This document shows positions 7,916-16,678 of a stretch of 64,000 bases of DNA, piece by piece (within the stretch, counting starts at the first letter, position 1; the number at the start of each line of letters is the position of its first letter). The notes under the pieces are model-generated. The model was given only the letters and a program-made list of their open reading frames with translations. It was not told the origin of the DNA and did no database searches. Position numbers and translations under genes: made by a program. Source of the stretch: CALMEH01 sp031409875 (GTDB lineage Bacteria; Acidobacteriota; Blastocatellia; Pyrinomonadales; Pyrinomonadaceae); NCBI GenBank assembly GCA_031409875.1, contig JANNYB010000158.1:9969-73968 (forward strand), given 5' to 3'.

Positions 7916-10825
7916 TTAACCGCCGACCAGAAAAAACGGCGACCAAAAATACGGATGTTTTTCGAGATTTTTTATTTGCGCCAACCGCAAAGATTCGCCC
8001 GGAGTTTTTCCGTTTTGAAGATTTTTGTAAAAATCAGACATTAAAAGAAGCGTCGAATCATCATTAACCGTCCAAAAACTCAAGACCAAATTTTTCGCGC
8101 CCGCCGAAAGAAAACCGCGTGAAAGTCCGAGAATTTCTTCGCCCGATTCGATTTTGCTCAATCCGGTTTCACACGCGCTTAAAACGACTAATTTATTTTG
8201 CAAATCAATCTTTCGCGCATCACGCACAACGAGATTTTCGCCCGAAAGATTTAACGCGCTAAAGAGCGGATTATCAGGGCGAAATTTCGCGTGGCAAGCG
8301 AAATGCAAAAGATTTGCGTCTTTGGCGAGTTTCTGAATATTCCGCAAAGTTGCTTTGTTTCCTATAATTTGCACGGAATTCGGAAGAAGTTCGGCGATTT
8401 TTTCAACTTCGCGTTCGGCGTTCGGAATTATTTCGTCGGCAAAGGCAATAAGTAGAGCCGAATCAAAATTCGCGTCGGGTTTTTGCAAACAATTTGCCAA
8501 AACTGCGGCACTCGGCGCGTAAGAAACTTCGTGTTTTTCGATAAGGAAATTTTCACCGTCCGAAAGCGCGTGAAAAGGAAGATAATGAAGCCGATTGGCG
8601 GGAACGAAAACGATTTTGGATTTGTCAGAACCGCCTGCGGTAGCGGGTGGTTGAAATTTTATTTGTGAGCCGCTTTTGTTTATATTCGAGTTCTTCGTTT
8701 GCAGAGTTAAACCGCCCGCTACCGCAGACGGTTCTGACTTGATGAATTTCTCAAACGGTTTGACCAATAAATCATAAAGTTTCCGTGAATGACGCAAAAC
8801 TCTCGAAAGCGCGAGTTTTTGATTTGATTTGCTGAGTTTGTCAATAAATCTGGCGGTTTTAATCTGAAAAAGAAATTGCTCGATTTCTTCATTTACGGCT
8901 TTTTCGTCGGCAATATTTTCGCAAAAATTAATTTCGTTTCGATTGATTGCAAACGCCGAAATCTTCCCGTCAAAAACTGCGTATTCAATTAAAACCGAAT
9001 CGCCGAGAAGACTTTGCAGATTTTCAATTTCAAAATCAAAATTTGTGCCGGAATCTTTCGGCAAACGACGCTCGAGTTCGGTCAATTTTTTTTCGCGCTC
9101 AAAAACTTCTTTCTTCAATGAATTCAAATTTTTACGCGCTTCCAAACCGCTTGTCGAATTTCGATTCAGACGGCTGTAAAACCAATTTAATTCGCCGCGA
9201 AGGTTTTCGATTTCAGTTGCAATCTTCAAGTTGTCGCTTTGATCGCTGTCGAGCGGAACAGACGGCGTTCCGATGGCATCGAGCAAACTTCTCGAACGCG
9301 AGCGTTCGAGCCATTGAAACGCTTGAGCAAAATCGTTTTCGGCGAGTTTTATCTTAGCAATTTCGAGAAACGGAAAAATTTTATCGCCTAAAAAAGCCAT
9401 CCGAAATTCTTCCGCTTCTAAAGTCGAGCGCGTGTTTTCGGTCAATTCAACGGCGCGGCGGAAAAATGTTTCGGCATCAATTCTTTTACCTTTTTTCAGA
9501 GCGATTTTGCCGAGCGCGATTAAACATAAATTTTCAATCGAAGACGAATTATCTTTGGCATCCGACAAAGTTTTTTCAAAAATTTGCGAGGCTTTTTCCA
9601 AATCATTTTTCGCCAAAGCAATTTCGCCTAAAAGCCAACGCGCAAAAAGTTCAAATCGAAGATTTTTGTTGTCCGCAAAAACTTTCAAAGCGTGTTCGGC
9701 GAGATTTTCGGCGGTTGCAAAATCATTTTCGAGAAAGAAAATTTGCGATTTAAAAACTTGTGCCGAAGCCGTTGCCACCAAGTTTCCTTCAGCGCAAAAA
9801 AGCGTTTCCGCTTTTTCAATCTGAAGTCGAGCTTCGTTTATTTCTCCCGAAAATAAATGCGTTCGCGCCGAATTCATCGAACATCGGGCAAGTTCCGCCT
9901 GCATTCCGAGTTCGGTAAATTTTCGCGCCGCCGTTTCGTAAAGCTCCAATGCTTCCTGCAAAAGATTCAATTCTAAATAAATATCGGCAAGTTCGAGTTC
10001 GCAATTTGCGGTTGGCGCGGGCATTTGCAAAGTTTCGTATTTGCGCCGCGAGCGTTCCATAAATTTCAGCGCAAAATCGAGTTTGCCCTGAAAAAGATAA
10101 AGATTGCTCAAGCCTGTTTCGATTTCGGCTTGCGTTACGGTAAATGAATTTTTTTCGGCGCGGTTTATCGCTTTTGCATAGATTTTTTCTGCCGCAAGAA
10201 AATCGTTTTGCAAAGATTTAACAAAGGCTTGCGTGTTTTCGACCATCGCCATCTGCCGTTGATCGTCAATTTGCGAAAAATGTTGATACGCCGAAGCCAA
10301 AAAAGGTTCGGATTCCGCATAAAAATCGCGCCGCCAATAAAGATTTCCGATGTTGTGTTCGATTTTTCCGACTGAATAAATATCGTTTTCGGATAAAAAA
10401 ACTTCACGCGCTTTCAGCCCGCATTTCACGGCTTCATCATAACGCCCAAGCAGCGCAAGCGCGTAAAGTTTGCTGATTTGCGTTGTCGCAGCGGCGTGAT
10501 TTTTGTTTAATTTTTTGAAGGAATTTTCAGATTTATCAAGCCACGCCAAACATTTTTCCAAATTTCCGCCAACAAGATTTTTAATCGCTTTTGTCCATTC
10601 GAGAATCGCTTCGATTTCTTTATTTCGCGTTTGTTTTGTCAACAAATCGAGCGCGGAAACAATGCCTAAAACCTTTTTCGGTTGGCTCGTCCAAACTTCG
10701 TAACAGATATTTTGCAAGGCAAGAGCGAGTTTTACATCACAAACGGCAGAATTTTCCGCGAGGAGAAATTTTCTTTCCGCGAGCGAACTTTCCACTAATT
10801 TTTTGGCGAGTTTTTCCCGATTCAT
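7916..10825 (-). CDS. TPR-CHAT protein (caspase-like protease)
   Basis: The 969-residue protein has no signal peptide. About 12 tetratricopeptide-like helical pairs occupy residues 1-480, a coiled-coil-like linker lies at about 530-600, and a C-terminal CHAT domain spans about 620-969. The CHAT core shows HFACHAKF (His841 and His845) and LSACETG (Cys885), the expected His/Cys dyad of the caspase-hemoglobinase fold, followed by GLSRGFLSAGAKNLVLSFW. CHAT proteases are known effectors or signalling proteases, for example in type III-E CRISPR (Craspase). Here no CRISPR locus is visible. A palindromic repeat encodes about 39 extra residues within the CHAT domain. Substrate unknown. Confidence 0.9.
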   Translation of the reverse strand: MNREKLAKKLVESSLAERKFLLAENSAVCDVKLALALQNICYEVWTSQPKKVLGIVSALDLLTKQTRNKEIEAILEWTKAIKNLVGGNLEKCLAWLDKSENSFKKLNKNHAAATTQISKLYALALLGRYDEAVKCGLKAREVFLSENDIYSVGKIEHNIGNLYWRRDFYAESEPFLASAYQHFSQIDDQRQMAMVENTQAFVKSLQNDFLAAEKIYAKAINRAEKNSFTVTQAEIETGLSNLYLFQGKLDFALKFMERSRRKYETLQMPAPTANCELELADIYLELNLLQEALELYETAARKFTELGMQAELARCSMNSARTHLFSGEINEARLQIEKAETLFCAEGNLVATASAQVFKSQIFFLENDFATAENLAEHALKVFADNKNLRFELFARWLLGEIALAKNDLEKASQIFEKTLSDAKDNSSSIENLCLIALGKIALKKGKRIDAETFFRRAVELTENTRSTLEAEEFRMAFLGDKIFPFLEIAKIKLAENDFAQAFQWLERSRSRSLLDAIGTPSVPLDSDQSDNLKIATEIENLRGELNWFYSRLNRNSTSGLEARKNLNSLKKEVFEREKKLTELERRLPKDSGTNFDFEIENLQSLLGDSVLIEYAVFDGKISAFAINRNEINFCENIADEKAVNEEIEQFLFQIKTARFIDKLSKSNQKLALSRVLRHSRKLYDLLVKPFEKFIKSEPSAVAGGLTLQTKNSNINKSGSQIKFQPPATAGGSDKSKIVFVPANRLHYLPFHALSDGENFLIEKHEVSYAPSAAVLANCLQKPDANFDSALLIAFADEIIPNAEREVEKIAELLPNSVQIIGNKATLRNIQKLAKDANLLHFACHAKFRPDNPLFSALNLSGENLVVRDARKIDLQNKLVVLSACETGLSKIESGEEILGLSRGFLSAGAKNLVLSFWTVNDDSTLLLMSDFYKNLQNGKTPGESLRLAQIKNLEKHPYFWSPFFLVGG
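8624..8738. repeat. Palindromic element inside the CHAT reading frame
   Basis: Arms near 8624-8654 and 8708-8738 are inverted (gtcagaaccgcctgcggtag type). The element is read through in frame, giving the peptide motifs SEPSAVAGGL and QPPATAGGSD. A second copy with the same arms is at 28,724-28,829. Confidence 0.9.
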
Positions 10826-10901
10826 TTAAGAAATGCTTTTGCCGATTATAGAAAGTTTTTTATAAAAAAGGAATTTGTATAATTGATTGTTTTGCGGAAA
10901 T

Positions 10902-10933
10902 AAAAAAGACAGGATTTGAAACCTGTCTTTTTT
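10902..10933 (-). terminator. Intrinsic terminator of the subtilisin-VCBS gene
   Basis: A perfect 12-bp stem (10902-10913 with 10922-10933) includes gacagg/cctgtc and is flanked by A and T runs. It lies just past the stop codon at 10957. Confidence 0.9.
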
Positions 10934-10956
10934 AGCGGATTAATTTTACTGGTTTT

Positions 10957-13887
10957 TTATGGCACAAAAGCATTCGGAGTTGGCAAATCTCCGGCAATTC
11001 CGAAGCCTTGAATTAATGTTCCGGCAGTCGAACGCTGAATAAACCACGTCGAGTTTGACGGTCGGAAAACTCCGGCATCGGTTTTGCCGTCGCCGTCGTA
11101 ATCGCCCGGAACAGGAACGTCGGTCGAAGTTCCGAACGGGAACGAGTAGAACGAAAAATCTTCGCTTCGCAAGACGAACCAATTACCGTTTGACGGACGG
11201 AAAATTGCGACATCGGTTTTGCCGTCGCCGGTGTAATCGCCCTGCACGGCTTTATCGGTCGAATTTCCGAATTGCGTCGCAAATACACCGCCGTTTGAAC
11301 TTCGGCGAATCCACCATTCCGAAATTCCGCCGTTGTTGCGATAGATGGCAATGTCCGCTTTGCCGTCGCCGTCGTAATCGCCGACAACAGGTTTATCGCC
11401 CGCCGCGCCGAAAGTTAAAATGTCCGTTCCGCCGGTTGATTTCGAGATAAACCAAGTCAGCGTTGATGGACGAAACACGGCGGCATCAGCTTTGCCGTCG
11501 CCGTCGTAATCGGCAGGAACTGGAACATCGGTCGAATTTCCGAACGGAAACGCGAAGAACGAAAAATCTTCGCTCCGCAAAATAAACCATTGACCGCTTG
11601 AAGGTCTAAAGAAAGCAAAATCAGTTTTGCCGTCGCCGGTGTAATCTGCGGGAACGATTTTGTCGCTCGATGCGCCGAATTGCGCGGCAAGATTCGTATT
11701 GTTTGAACTGCGGTTTATCCACCATTCGCCCGGCGCAGGACGGAAAATGGAAAGATCGGTTTTGCCGTCGCCGTCAAAATCAAACGGACGATGTGTGATT
11801 GTTACATTCGTTCCGGCTTGCGTAACGGTGTGAATCTGTCCGCTGACATTGATTGTTGCGGTGCGTTGTGTCGCAGAAGGATTTGCGGCGACCGAATAAT
11901 TTACCGCGCCGTTGCCGTTGCCGGTCGAAGTCGTAGTCAGCCACGCTGCATCGCTCTGCGCTGTCCAAGTGCAACCTGCCGCCGTCGTTACATTAAAATT
12001 GCTGCTTCCGCCGCTTGCCGCAAAATTTTGACTGCTCGAAGAAACCGTAAAATTACAGCCGCCGGTAGCGGTCAAAGCAGTCGTGTAATTTCCGAATTTA
12101 TTGCCTTCAAACGAAGTCGAATAAATATAATAAGTTCCGCTGGCGGGAAGCGTCAGAGTGCCGCTTCCGGCAGGAATTCTCGAATTTGTGCCGCCGCCGC
12201 CGTTGTTGTCTTGTGCGACAATGCCGCCGCTCGAATTGACCAGATAAAGATATGTATCAAACGCCGTCGAACCGTGAGTTATCGAAACGCTTTGTCCGGC
12301 TGTTCCGGTGAAACTGTAAACATCGGTGCGGTTGCCCAAACTCAAAAGGCAATCGGTGTTCGAGAGTGCGCCGTTAATCGGCGTTCCGGCAGTAATCGTT
12401 CCGGTTGCCGAACTGCACGGGTCAACATTCGAGGTGTTCATCGCCGTATCGAGTCTAATGCGCGGTTTGACAATTCCGTTACGCGAATCGAAAACCTGCA
12501 CGCCGCCGTATTTCAGCCGCGTCAGAGTTTGGGAAACGGTGTCGGTCGGGTATCTCTGCTTCATTACTGCCCACGCGCCCGCAACCATCGGCGAAGCCAT
12601 CGAAGTTCCTTGCGAATCGTAGTAAAATCCGCCCGGATAAGCCGACGTAATCAATTCGCCGGGCGCAAGAAGACTTAGAAAATACACGCTGTTTGAAAAA
12701 GATGAAATCGCATCAATCGGCATCACGTCGCCGTCGTTGGTCGAACCGACGCTGATTGCCGATGAAATACAGGCGGGCGAACCCATCGAATCTGTATAAC
12801 TGCTATTGCCCGATGCGATGACAGTGGCAATATTTGCCGAGCGCAGATTATCAATCGCGGCTTTGCCGAGCGCGTTTTCCGCGTCGCAAGTGTTAAAATA
12901 TTGTCCGCCGCCGAGACTCATATTTGCCGAAGCGATGTTGTAAGTCGTGCGAAGCGCATAAACTCTTTCAAGCCCACGCGCCCAATCCGAATCGGACGTG
13001 CGGATGCACGGCGGAGTTTCGCTGCCGCAGTTTGAAGTCAAATAAGTAAAAACCTGAATTGCGATAATATTGGAGTTTCGGGCAACGCCCCATCCGTTGA
13101 TATTCGGATTTCCGCCGCTCGCAATTCCGGCAACGTGCGTTCCGTGAAAACAGCCTTCAACCTGACTGACATTGCAATTCACGCCCGAACCCGAAGCGGT
13201 CGAAGATGTTGCGCCGCCCGGACAAGTGCTGACCGCGCCTGCGCCGCCCGATGAATAACACGCCTCGGAAACGATGCGGTTATTAAAAAACGGATGAAAT
13301 TTGTCAACGCCCGAATCGAGAATCGCCACCGTCCAACCGTTTCCTGTCCAGCCGCCCGCCGCCGCAACATTCGCGCCGATAATCGGAATGCTTTGCAATA
13401 GCGAAGGTTCGCGCCATTGATCTTCTTGAATCGAATTTACGTCGGGCGATTTGCGTAATTCAGCGAGTGCGTCCGCCGAAACTTCGATTGCCAAAAACGG
13501 AATATATTCAAATTGTTTGGCGTTCGTTACTGCAAAACTGCTCAGACGATTAAGCAATTCCGTTTGTTTGCGTTTGATGTCGCCGCGCTGTTTGGTTTGT
13601 TCGGAATTGTTTAATTCCGCGTCGGCGCGATAATTTTCAAGATGAAAGCCGACGATAATTCTCACCGTGCCGTTTTCCCTCGCCTTTGCCGTCAAATTAT
13701 CAAAATTAGTTTGTAAATCAGCCGAATTCGTTTGATTTGCCGAATCCCGATTGCTGTTCGGAACTTTGAATTTATCCAAGCCCGGCAAAATATGCTTCAT
13801 ATTTTGTGCGTTTGCCGAGCTGAAAAATATACCGGCGAAAAGAACCAAACTAAAAACCATTGCGAATAAATTTTTTGACGATTTCAT
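10957..13887 (-). CDS. Secreted subtilisin-like protease with PPC, BACON and VCBS domains
   Basis: The 976-residue protein has a signal peptide (about 1-27, SSANAQ), an I9-like propeptide region at about 70-165, and an S8 domain with Asp191 (ILDSGVD), His248 (FHGTHVAG) and Ser429 (GTSMASP). A pre-peptidase C-terminal domain (about 495-600), a BACON domain (about 605-690, with AGCTWTA and AAWLTT) and VCBS/FG-GAP repeats (about 705-976) follow. The propeller tail is closely similar to those of the proteins at 3,800, 22,998 and 37,214. Many Cys residues in the protease domain suggest disulfides outside the cytoplasm. A GGAGA ribosome site precedes the ATG. It is probably a surface or extracellular degradative enzyme. 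Confidence 0.92.
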   Translation of the reverse strand: MKSSKNLFAMVFSLVLFAGIFFSSANAQNMKHILPGLDKFKVPNSNRDSANQTNSADLQTNFDNLTAKARENGTVRIIVGFHLENYRADAELNNSEQTKQRGDIKRKQTELLNRLSSFAVTNAKQFEYIPFLAIEVSADALAELRKSPDVNSIQEDQWREPSLLQSIPIIGANVAAAGGWTGNGWTVAILDSGVDKFHPFFNNRIVSEACYSSGGAGAVSTCPGGATSSTASGSGVNCNVSQVEGCFHGTHVAGIASGGNPNINGWGVARNSNIIAIQVFTYLTSNCGSETPPCIRTSDSDWARGLERVYALRTTYNIASANMSLGGGQYFNTCDAENALGKAAIDNLRSANIATVIASGNSSYTDSMGSPACISSAISVGSTNDGDVMPIDAISSFSNSVYFLSLLAPGELITSAYPGGFYYDSQGTSMASPMVAGAWAVMKQRYPTDTVSQTLTRLKYGGVQVFDSRNGIVKPRIRLDTAMNTSNVDPCSSATGTITAGTPINGALSNTDCLLSLGNRTDVYSFTGTAGQSVSITHGSTAFDTYLYLVNSSGGIVAQDNNGGGGTNSRIPAGSGTLTLPASGTYYIYSTSFEGNKFGNYTTALTATGGCNFTVSSSSQNFAASGGSSNFNVTTAAGCTWTAQSDAAWLTTTSTGNGNGAVNYSVAANPSATQRTATINVSGQIHTVTQAGTNVTITHRPFDFDGDGKTDLSIFRPAPGEWWINRSSNNTNLAAQFGASSDKIVPADYTGDGKTDFAFFRPSSGQWFILRSEDFSFFAFPFGNSTDVPVPADYDGDGKADAAVFRPSTLTWFISKSTGGTDILTFGAAGDKPVVGDYDGDGKADIAIYRNNGGISEWWIRRSSNGGVFATQFGNSTDKAVQGDYTGDGKTDVAIFRPSNGNWFVLRSEDFSFYSFPFGTSTDVPVPGDYDGDGKTDAGVFRPSNSTWFIQRSTAGTLIQGFGIAGDLPTPNAFVP

Positions 13888-14245
13888 AATAATTTCTCCA
13901 AGCGAATTTTTCCTGTCGCTGTTATATGCGTAAAAAAGTAAGAAAGTCGGACAAAGTTATTGCAGATTCTTATATTTTATAAAAAAAAGATTCATCAGGC
14001 AAATTTAATCTGCTTGATGAATCTTTTTGTGAGAAGTGAATTTCGGCAATCGAAGAAATGAACAATAACTTTTGATTCACATAAATAATCAGCTGAAATC
14101 TGAAATTTTATTATTGAAAGGCGACAATAAACAGATAAATTTTTTGCATCTCGAATAAAAAATGTTCTAAAATTAAAATATCGAATCTAATGAACATTTA
14201 CCTAAATACGAGATAAGATTTTCATTTGTTAGACTTCCAAATAAT
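13888..14245. other. Divergent intergenic region upstream of lon
   Basis: These 358 bp must hold the promoters of lon (plus strand) and of the subtilisin-VCBS gene (minus strand). A terminator-like hairpin lies at 13,984-14,028. No CIRCE-type heat-shock operator was seen. Confidence 0.6.
13984..14028. terminator. Terminator-like hairpin in a divergent region
   Basis: An 18-bp stem with one mismatch (13984-14001 with 14011-14028) is flanked by A8 and T5 runs, giving intrinsic-terminator form in both directions. There is no gene reading into it. Confidence 0.75.
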
Positions 14246-16669
14246 ATGCAAGAATTTTCAGACCAAATGCCCGCGAATGTTGCGCGTTATCCGATGGTGC
14301 CGATTCGTGATGTCGTTATTTTTCCTTCAACCAAAGTTGCTTTTAAGATCGGTCGTCCGTCGTCGGTTCGCGCTCTCGAACAAGCGATGACGAGCGGAAA
14401 AAATATTTTTTTAGCCACGCAACACGACGCAACTGTTGACGAACCGCAAGCCGATCAAATTTTTACGGTCGGAACGCTCGGACGAATTTTACAGGCGCAA
14501 CGTCAAGATAACGGACAGATTAAAGTTGTCGTCGAAGGCAGAGAACGCGCTCAAGCCGTGCGTTTTGAACAAGATGCGGAGGGAATGTTTTTCGCGCACG
14601 TTCGCCGTGTCCAATCGGTTGATGAATCGGGTTATCGCACCGACGGACTTTTACAACAGATTCATAATTTAGTCGAACAATTTTTGCGCGTTTCGCCGGA
14701 TGCTTATTCGGACGCGCTTCACGCAAGCCTTCGCGGAATTTCTGCGGCGCAGATTTCAGATGCGATGTCGTCGCACTTGCGCGTAACGGTTGAGGAAAAA
14801 CAAGATTTGCTCGAAACATTTTCCGTGCAGGAACGTCTGCAAAAATTAATCTCGATTTTGGAAGTCGAAATTGAGAAAAAACAACTTGATCGAACCGTTC
14901 ATTCGCGCACCAAAAAGCAGATGGACAAACATCAGCGCGAATATTATCTGAATGAACAAATCAAGGCGATTCACAAAGAACTCGGACGCAAAGACGACAA
15001 AGCCGAACTCGAAGAACTCAAGAAAAAAATCGAAGCCGCCGGAATGACGCAGGAGGCGAAAGACAAGGCTTTACAAGAGTTTGCGCGGCTCGAAGCAATG
15101 CCGCCGATGTCTGCCGAAAGCACGGTTTCGCGCACTTATTTGGATTGGCTAATCAATGTTCCATGGAAAGATGCGTCTGAAGAAATTAATGATTTATCGG
15201 AAGCCGAGCAAGTTTTAAACGAAGATCATTACGGTTTGGAAAAAATCAAAGAGCGCATTTTGGAATATCTCGCCGTGCGTCAATTAGTCAAAAATCCGAA
15301 AGGCACGATTCTTTGTTTTGTCGGTGCGCCGGGCGTTGGAAAAACGTCTTTGGGCAAATCTATCGCCAACGCAACGGGCAGAAAATTCGTTCGTTTATCA
15401 CTCGGCGGCGTTCACGATGAAGCTGAAATTCGCGGACATCGCCGAACTTATATTGGTGCGTTGCCCGGTCAAATCGTCCAATTAATGAAACGCGCCGGAA
15501 CGGTAAATCCCGTGATTTTGTTGGACGAAGTTGATAAACTCGGCAAAGATTTTCGCGGCGATCCGTCGGCGGCTCTGCTCGAAGTTCTCGACCCTGAACA
15601 AAATTCGACGTTCCGCGATCATTATCTCGATGTTGATTACGATTTGTCGCAAGTTTTCTTTATTGCAACGGCAAATGTTTTGCACACGATTCCCGCGCCG
15701 CTTCAAGATCGTCTGGAAATTTTACAACTTTCCGGCTATACCGAACGCGAAAAAGCCGAAATTGCGACGCGGCATTTGATTTTGAAACAAGCCGAAAACA
15801 ACGGTTTGGACGCGGAAAAAGTGAAATTTACGGAAGACGGAATTTTAGAAATCATCCGCCATTACACACGCGAAGCCGGCGTTCGCAATCTCGAACGCGA
15901 AGTTTCTTCGTGTCTGCGAAAAGTTGCCAAAAAATTCATCGTTTCCAATCAAACTGATGATTTCAAAGAAGTTATTGACGCGGAAAAAGTGCGCGAATTG
16001 CTCGGCACGATTCGATTCCGCAAACAAGATATTGCCCGAAAATCGGAAATCGGTTTGGTCAACGGCTTGGCGTGGACGGAAGTCGGCGGCGATGTTTTGC
16101 AAGTCGAAGCAACTTTGGTTAAAGGCAAAGGCGAAGTTACGCTGACCGGAAAACTCGGCGACGTGATGCAGGAATCAGCCCGCGCCGCGCTGACTTGCGT
16201 TAAAACTCGCGCTGAAATTCTCGGCATCAGCTACGATCTTTTCCGCGAAAAAGATTTGCACATTCACGTTCCCGAAGGCGCAATCCCGAAAGACGGTCCG
16301 AGCGCGGGAATCACGCTGGCAACCGCAATGGTTTCCGTTTTAACCGGAAAAAAAGCGCGGCACGATGTCGCAATGACCGGCGAAATCACGCTTCGCGGAA
16401 AAGTTTTGCCAATCGGCGGTGTCAAAGAAAAACTTCTCGCGGCGCATCGTTTCGGTTTGAAAACGATTATTATGTCGAAGGATAACGAAAAAGATTTAGC
16501 CGACATTCCCGAAGAAGTCCGCGAAGATTTGACGATTCACACCGTTGACACGATTGATGAAGTGCTGAAATTCGCGCTCGAAGCCAAACACACAGAAGAC
16601 ATTTTGGAAATGCCGCCGATTTTCGCGGACAATCGCGGTTCGACCGATATTTCGACGGTGATTGAATAA
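14246..16669 (+). CDS. lon: ATP-dependent Lon protease
   Basis: A cytoplasmic hexameric AAA+ protease that degrades misfolded and regulatory proteins. The 807-residue protein has the N-terminal substrate domain (about 10-210), coiled-coil region, ATPase with Walker A GAPGVGKT (360-367) and Walker B ILLDEVDK, and a C-terminal S16 protease domain. The catalytic dyad is Ser686 (PKDGPSAG) and Lys729 (GGVKEK), with the family's usual 43-residue spacing. The ATG at 14246 gives a normal N-terminus; no good ribosome binding site is visible. In many bacteria clpX, lon and engB are adjacent, and here they are separated by secreted-protein genes. It converges on the next gene with a 9-bp gap and no clear terminator. 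Confidence 0.98.
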   Translation: MQEFSDQMPANVARYPMVPIRDVVIFPSTKVAFKIGRPSSVRALEQAMTSGKNIFLATQHDATVDEPQADQIFTVGTLGRILQAQRQDNGQIKVVVEGRERAQAVRFEQDAEGMFFAHVRRVQSVDESGYRTDGLLQQIHNLVEQFLRVSPDAYSDALHASLRGISAAQISDAMSSHLRVTVEEKQDLLETFSVQERLQKLISILEVEIEKKQLDRTVHSRTKKQMDKHQREYYLNEQIKAIHKELGRKDDKAELEELKKKIEAAGMTQEAKDKALQEFARLEAMPPMSAESTVSRTYLDWLINVPWKDASEEINDLSEAEQVLNEDHYGLEKIKERILEYLAVRQLVKNPKGTILCFVGAPGVGKTSLGKSIANATGRKFVRLSLGGVHDEAEIRGHRRTYIGALPGQIVQLMKRAGTVNPVILLDEVDKLGKDFRGDPSAALLEVLDPEQNSTFRDHYLDVDYDLSQVFFIATANVLHTIPAPLQDRLEILQLSGYTEREKAEIATRHLILKQAENNGLDAEKVKFTEDGILEIIRHYTREAGVRNLEREVSSCLRKVAKKFIVSNQTDDFKEVIDAEKVRELLGTIRFRKQDIARKSEIGLVNGLAWTEVGGDVLQVEATLVKGKGEVTLTGKLGDVMQESARAALTCVKTRAEILGISYDLFREKDLHIHVPEGAIPKDGPSAGITLATAMVSVLTGKKARHDVAMTGEITLRGKVLPIGGVKEKLLAAHRFGLKTIIMSKDNEKDLADIPEEVREDLTIHTVDTIDEVLKFALEAKHTEDILEMPPIFADNRGSTDISTVIE

Positions 16670-16678
16670 AAATAATAT

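Noticed and set aside
7916..10825. Type III-E CRISPR (Craspase) locus because of the TPR-CHAT protein
   Set aside because: No repeat-spacer array, Cas7-11 or Csx30-like gene is in the window; only the protease architecture is shared.
11791..12678. Open frame of 295 codons on the plus strand opposite the subtilisin-VCBS gene
   Set aside because: It is antisense to strongly supported protease and BACON domains, is very rich in Arg/Ser/Cys, and has no recognisable domain.
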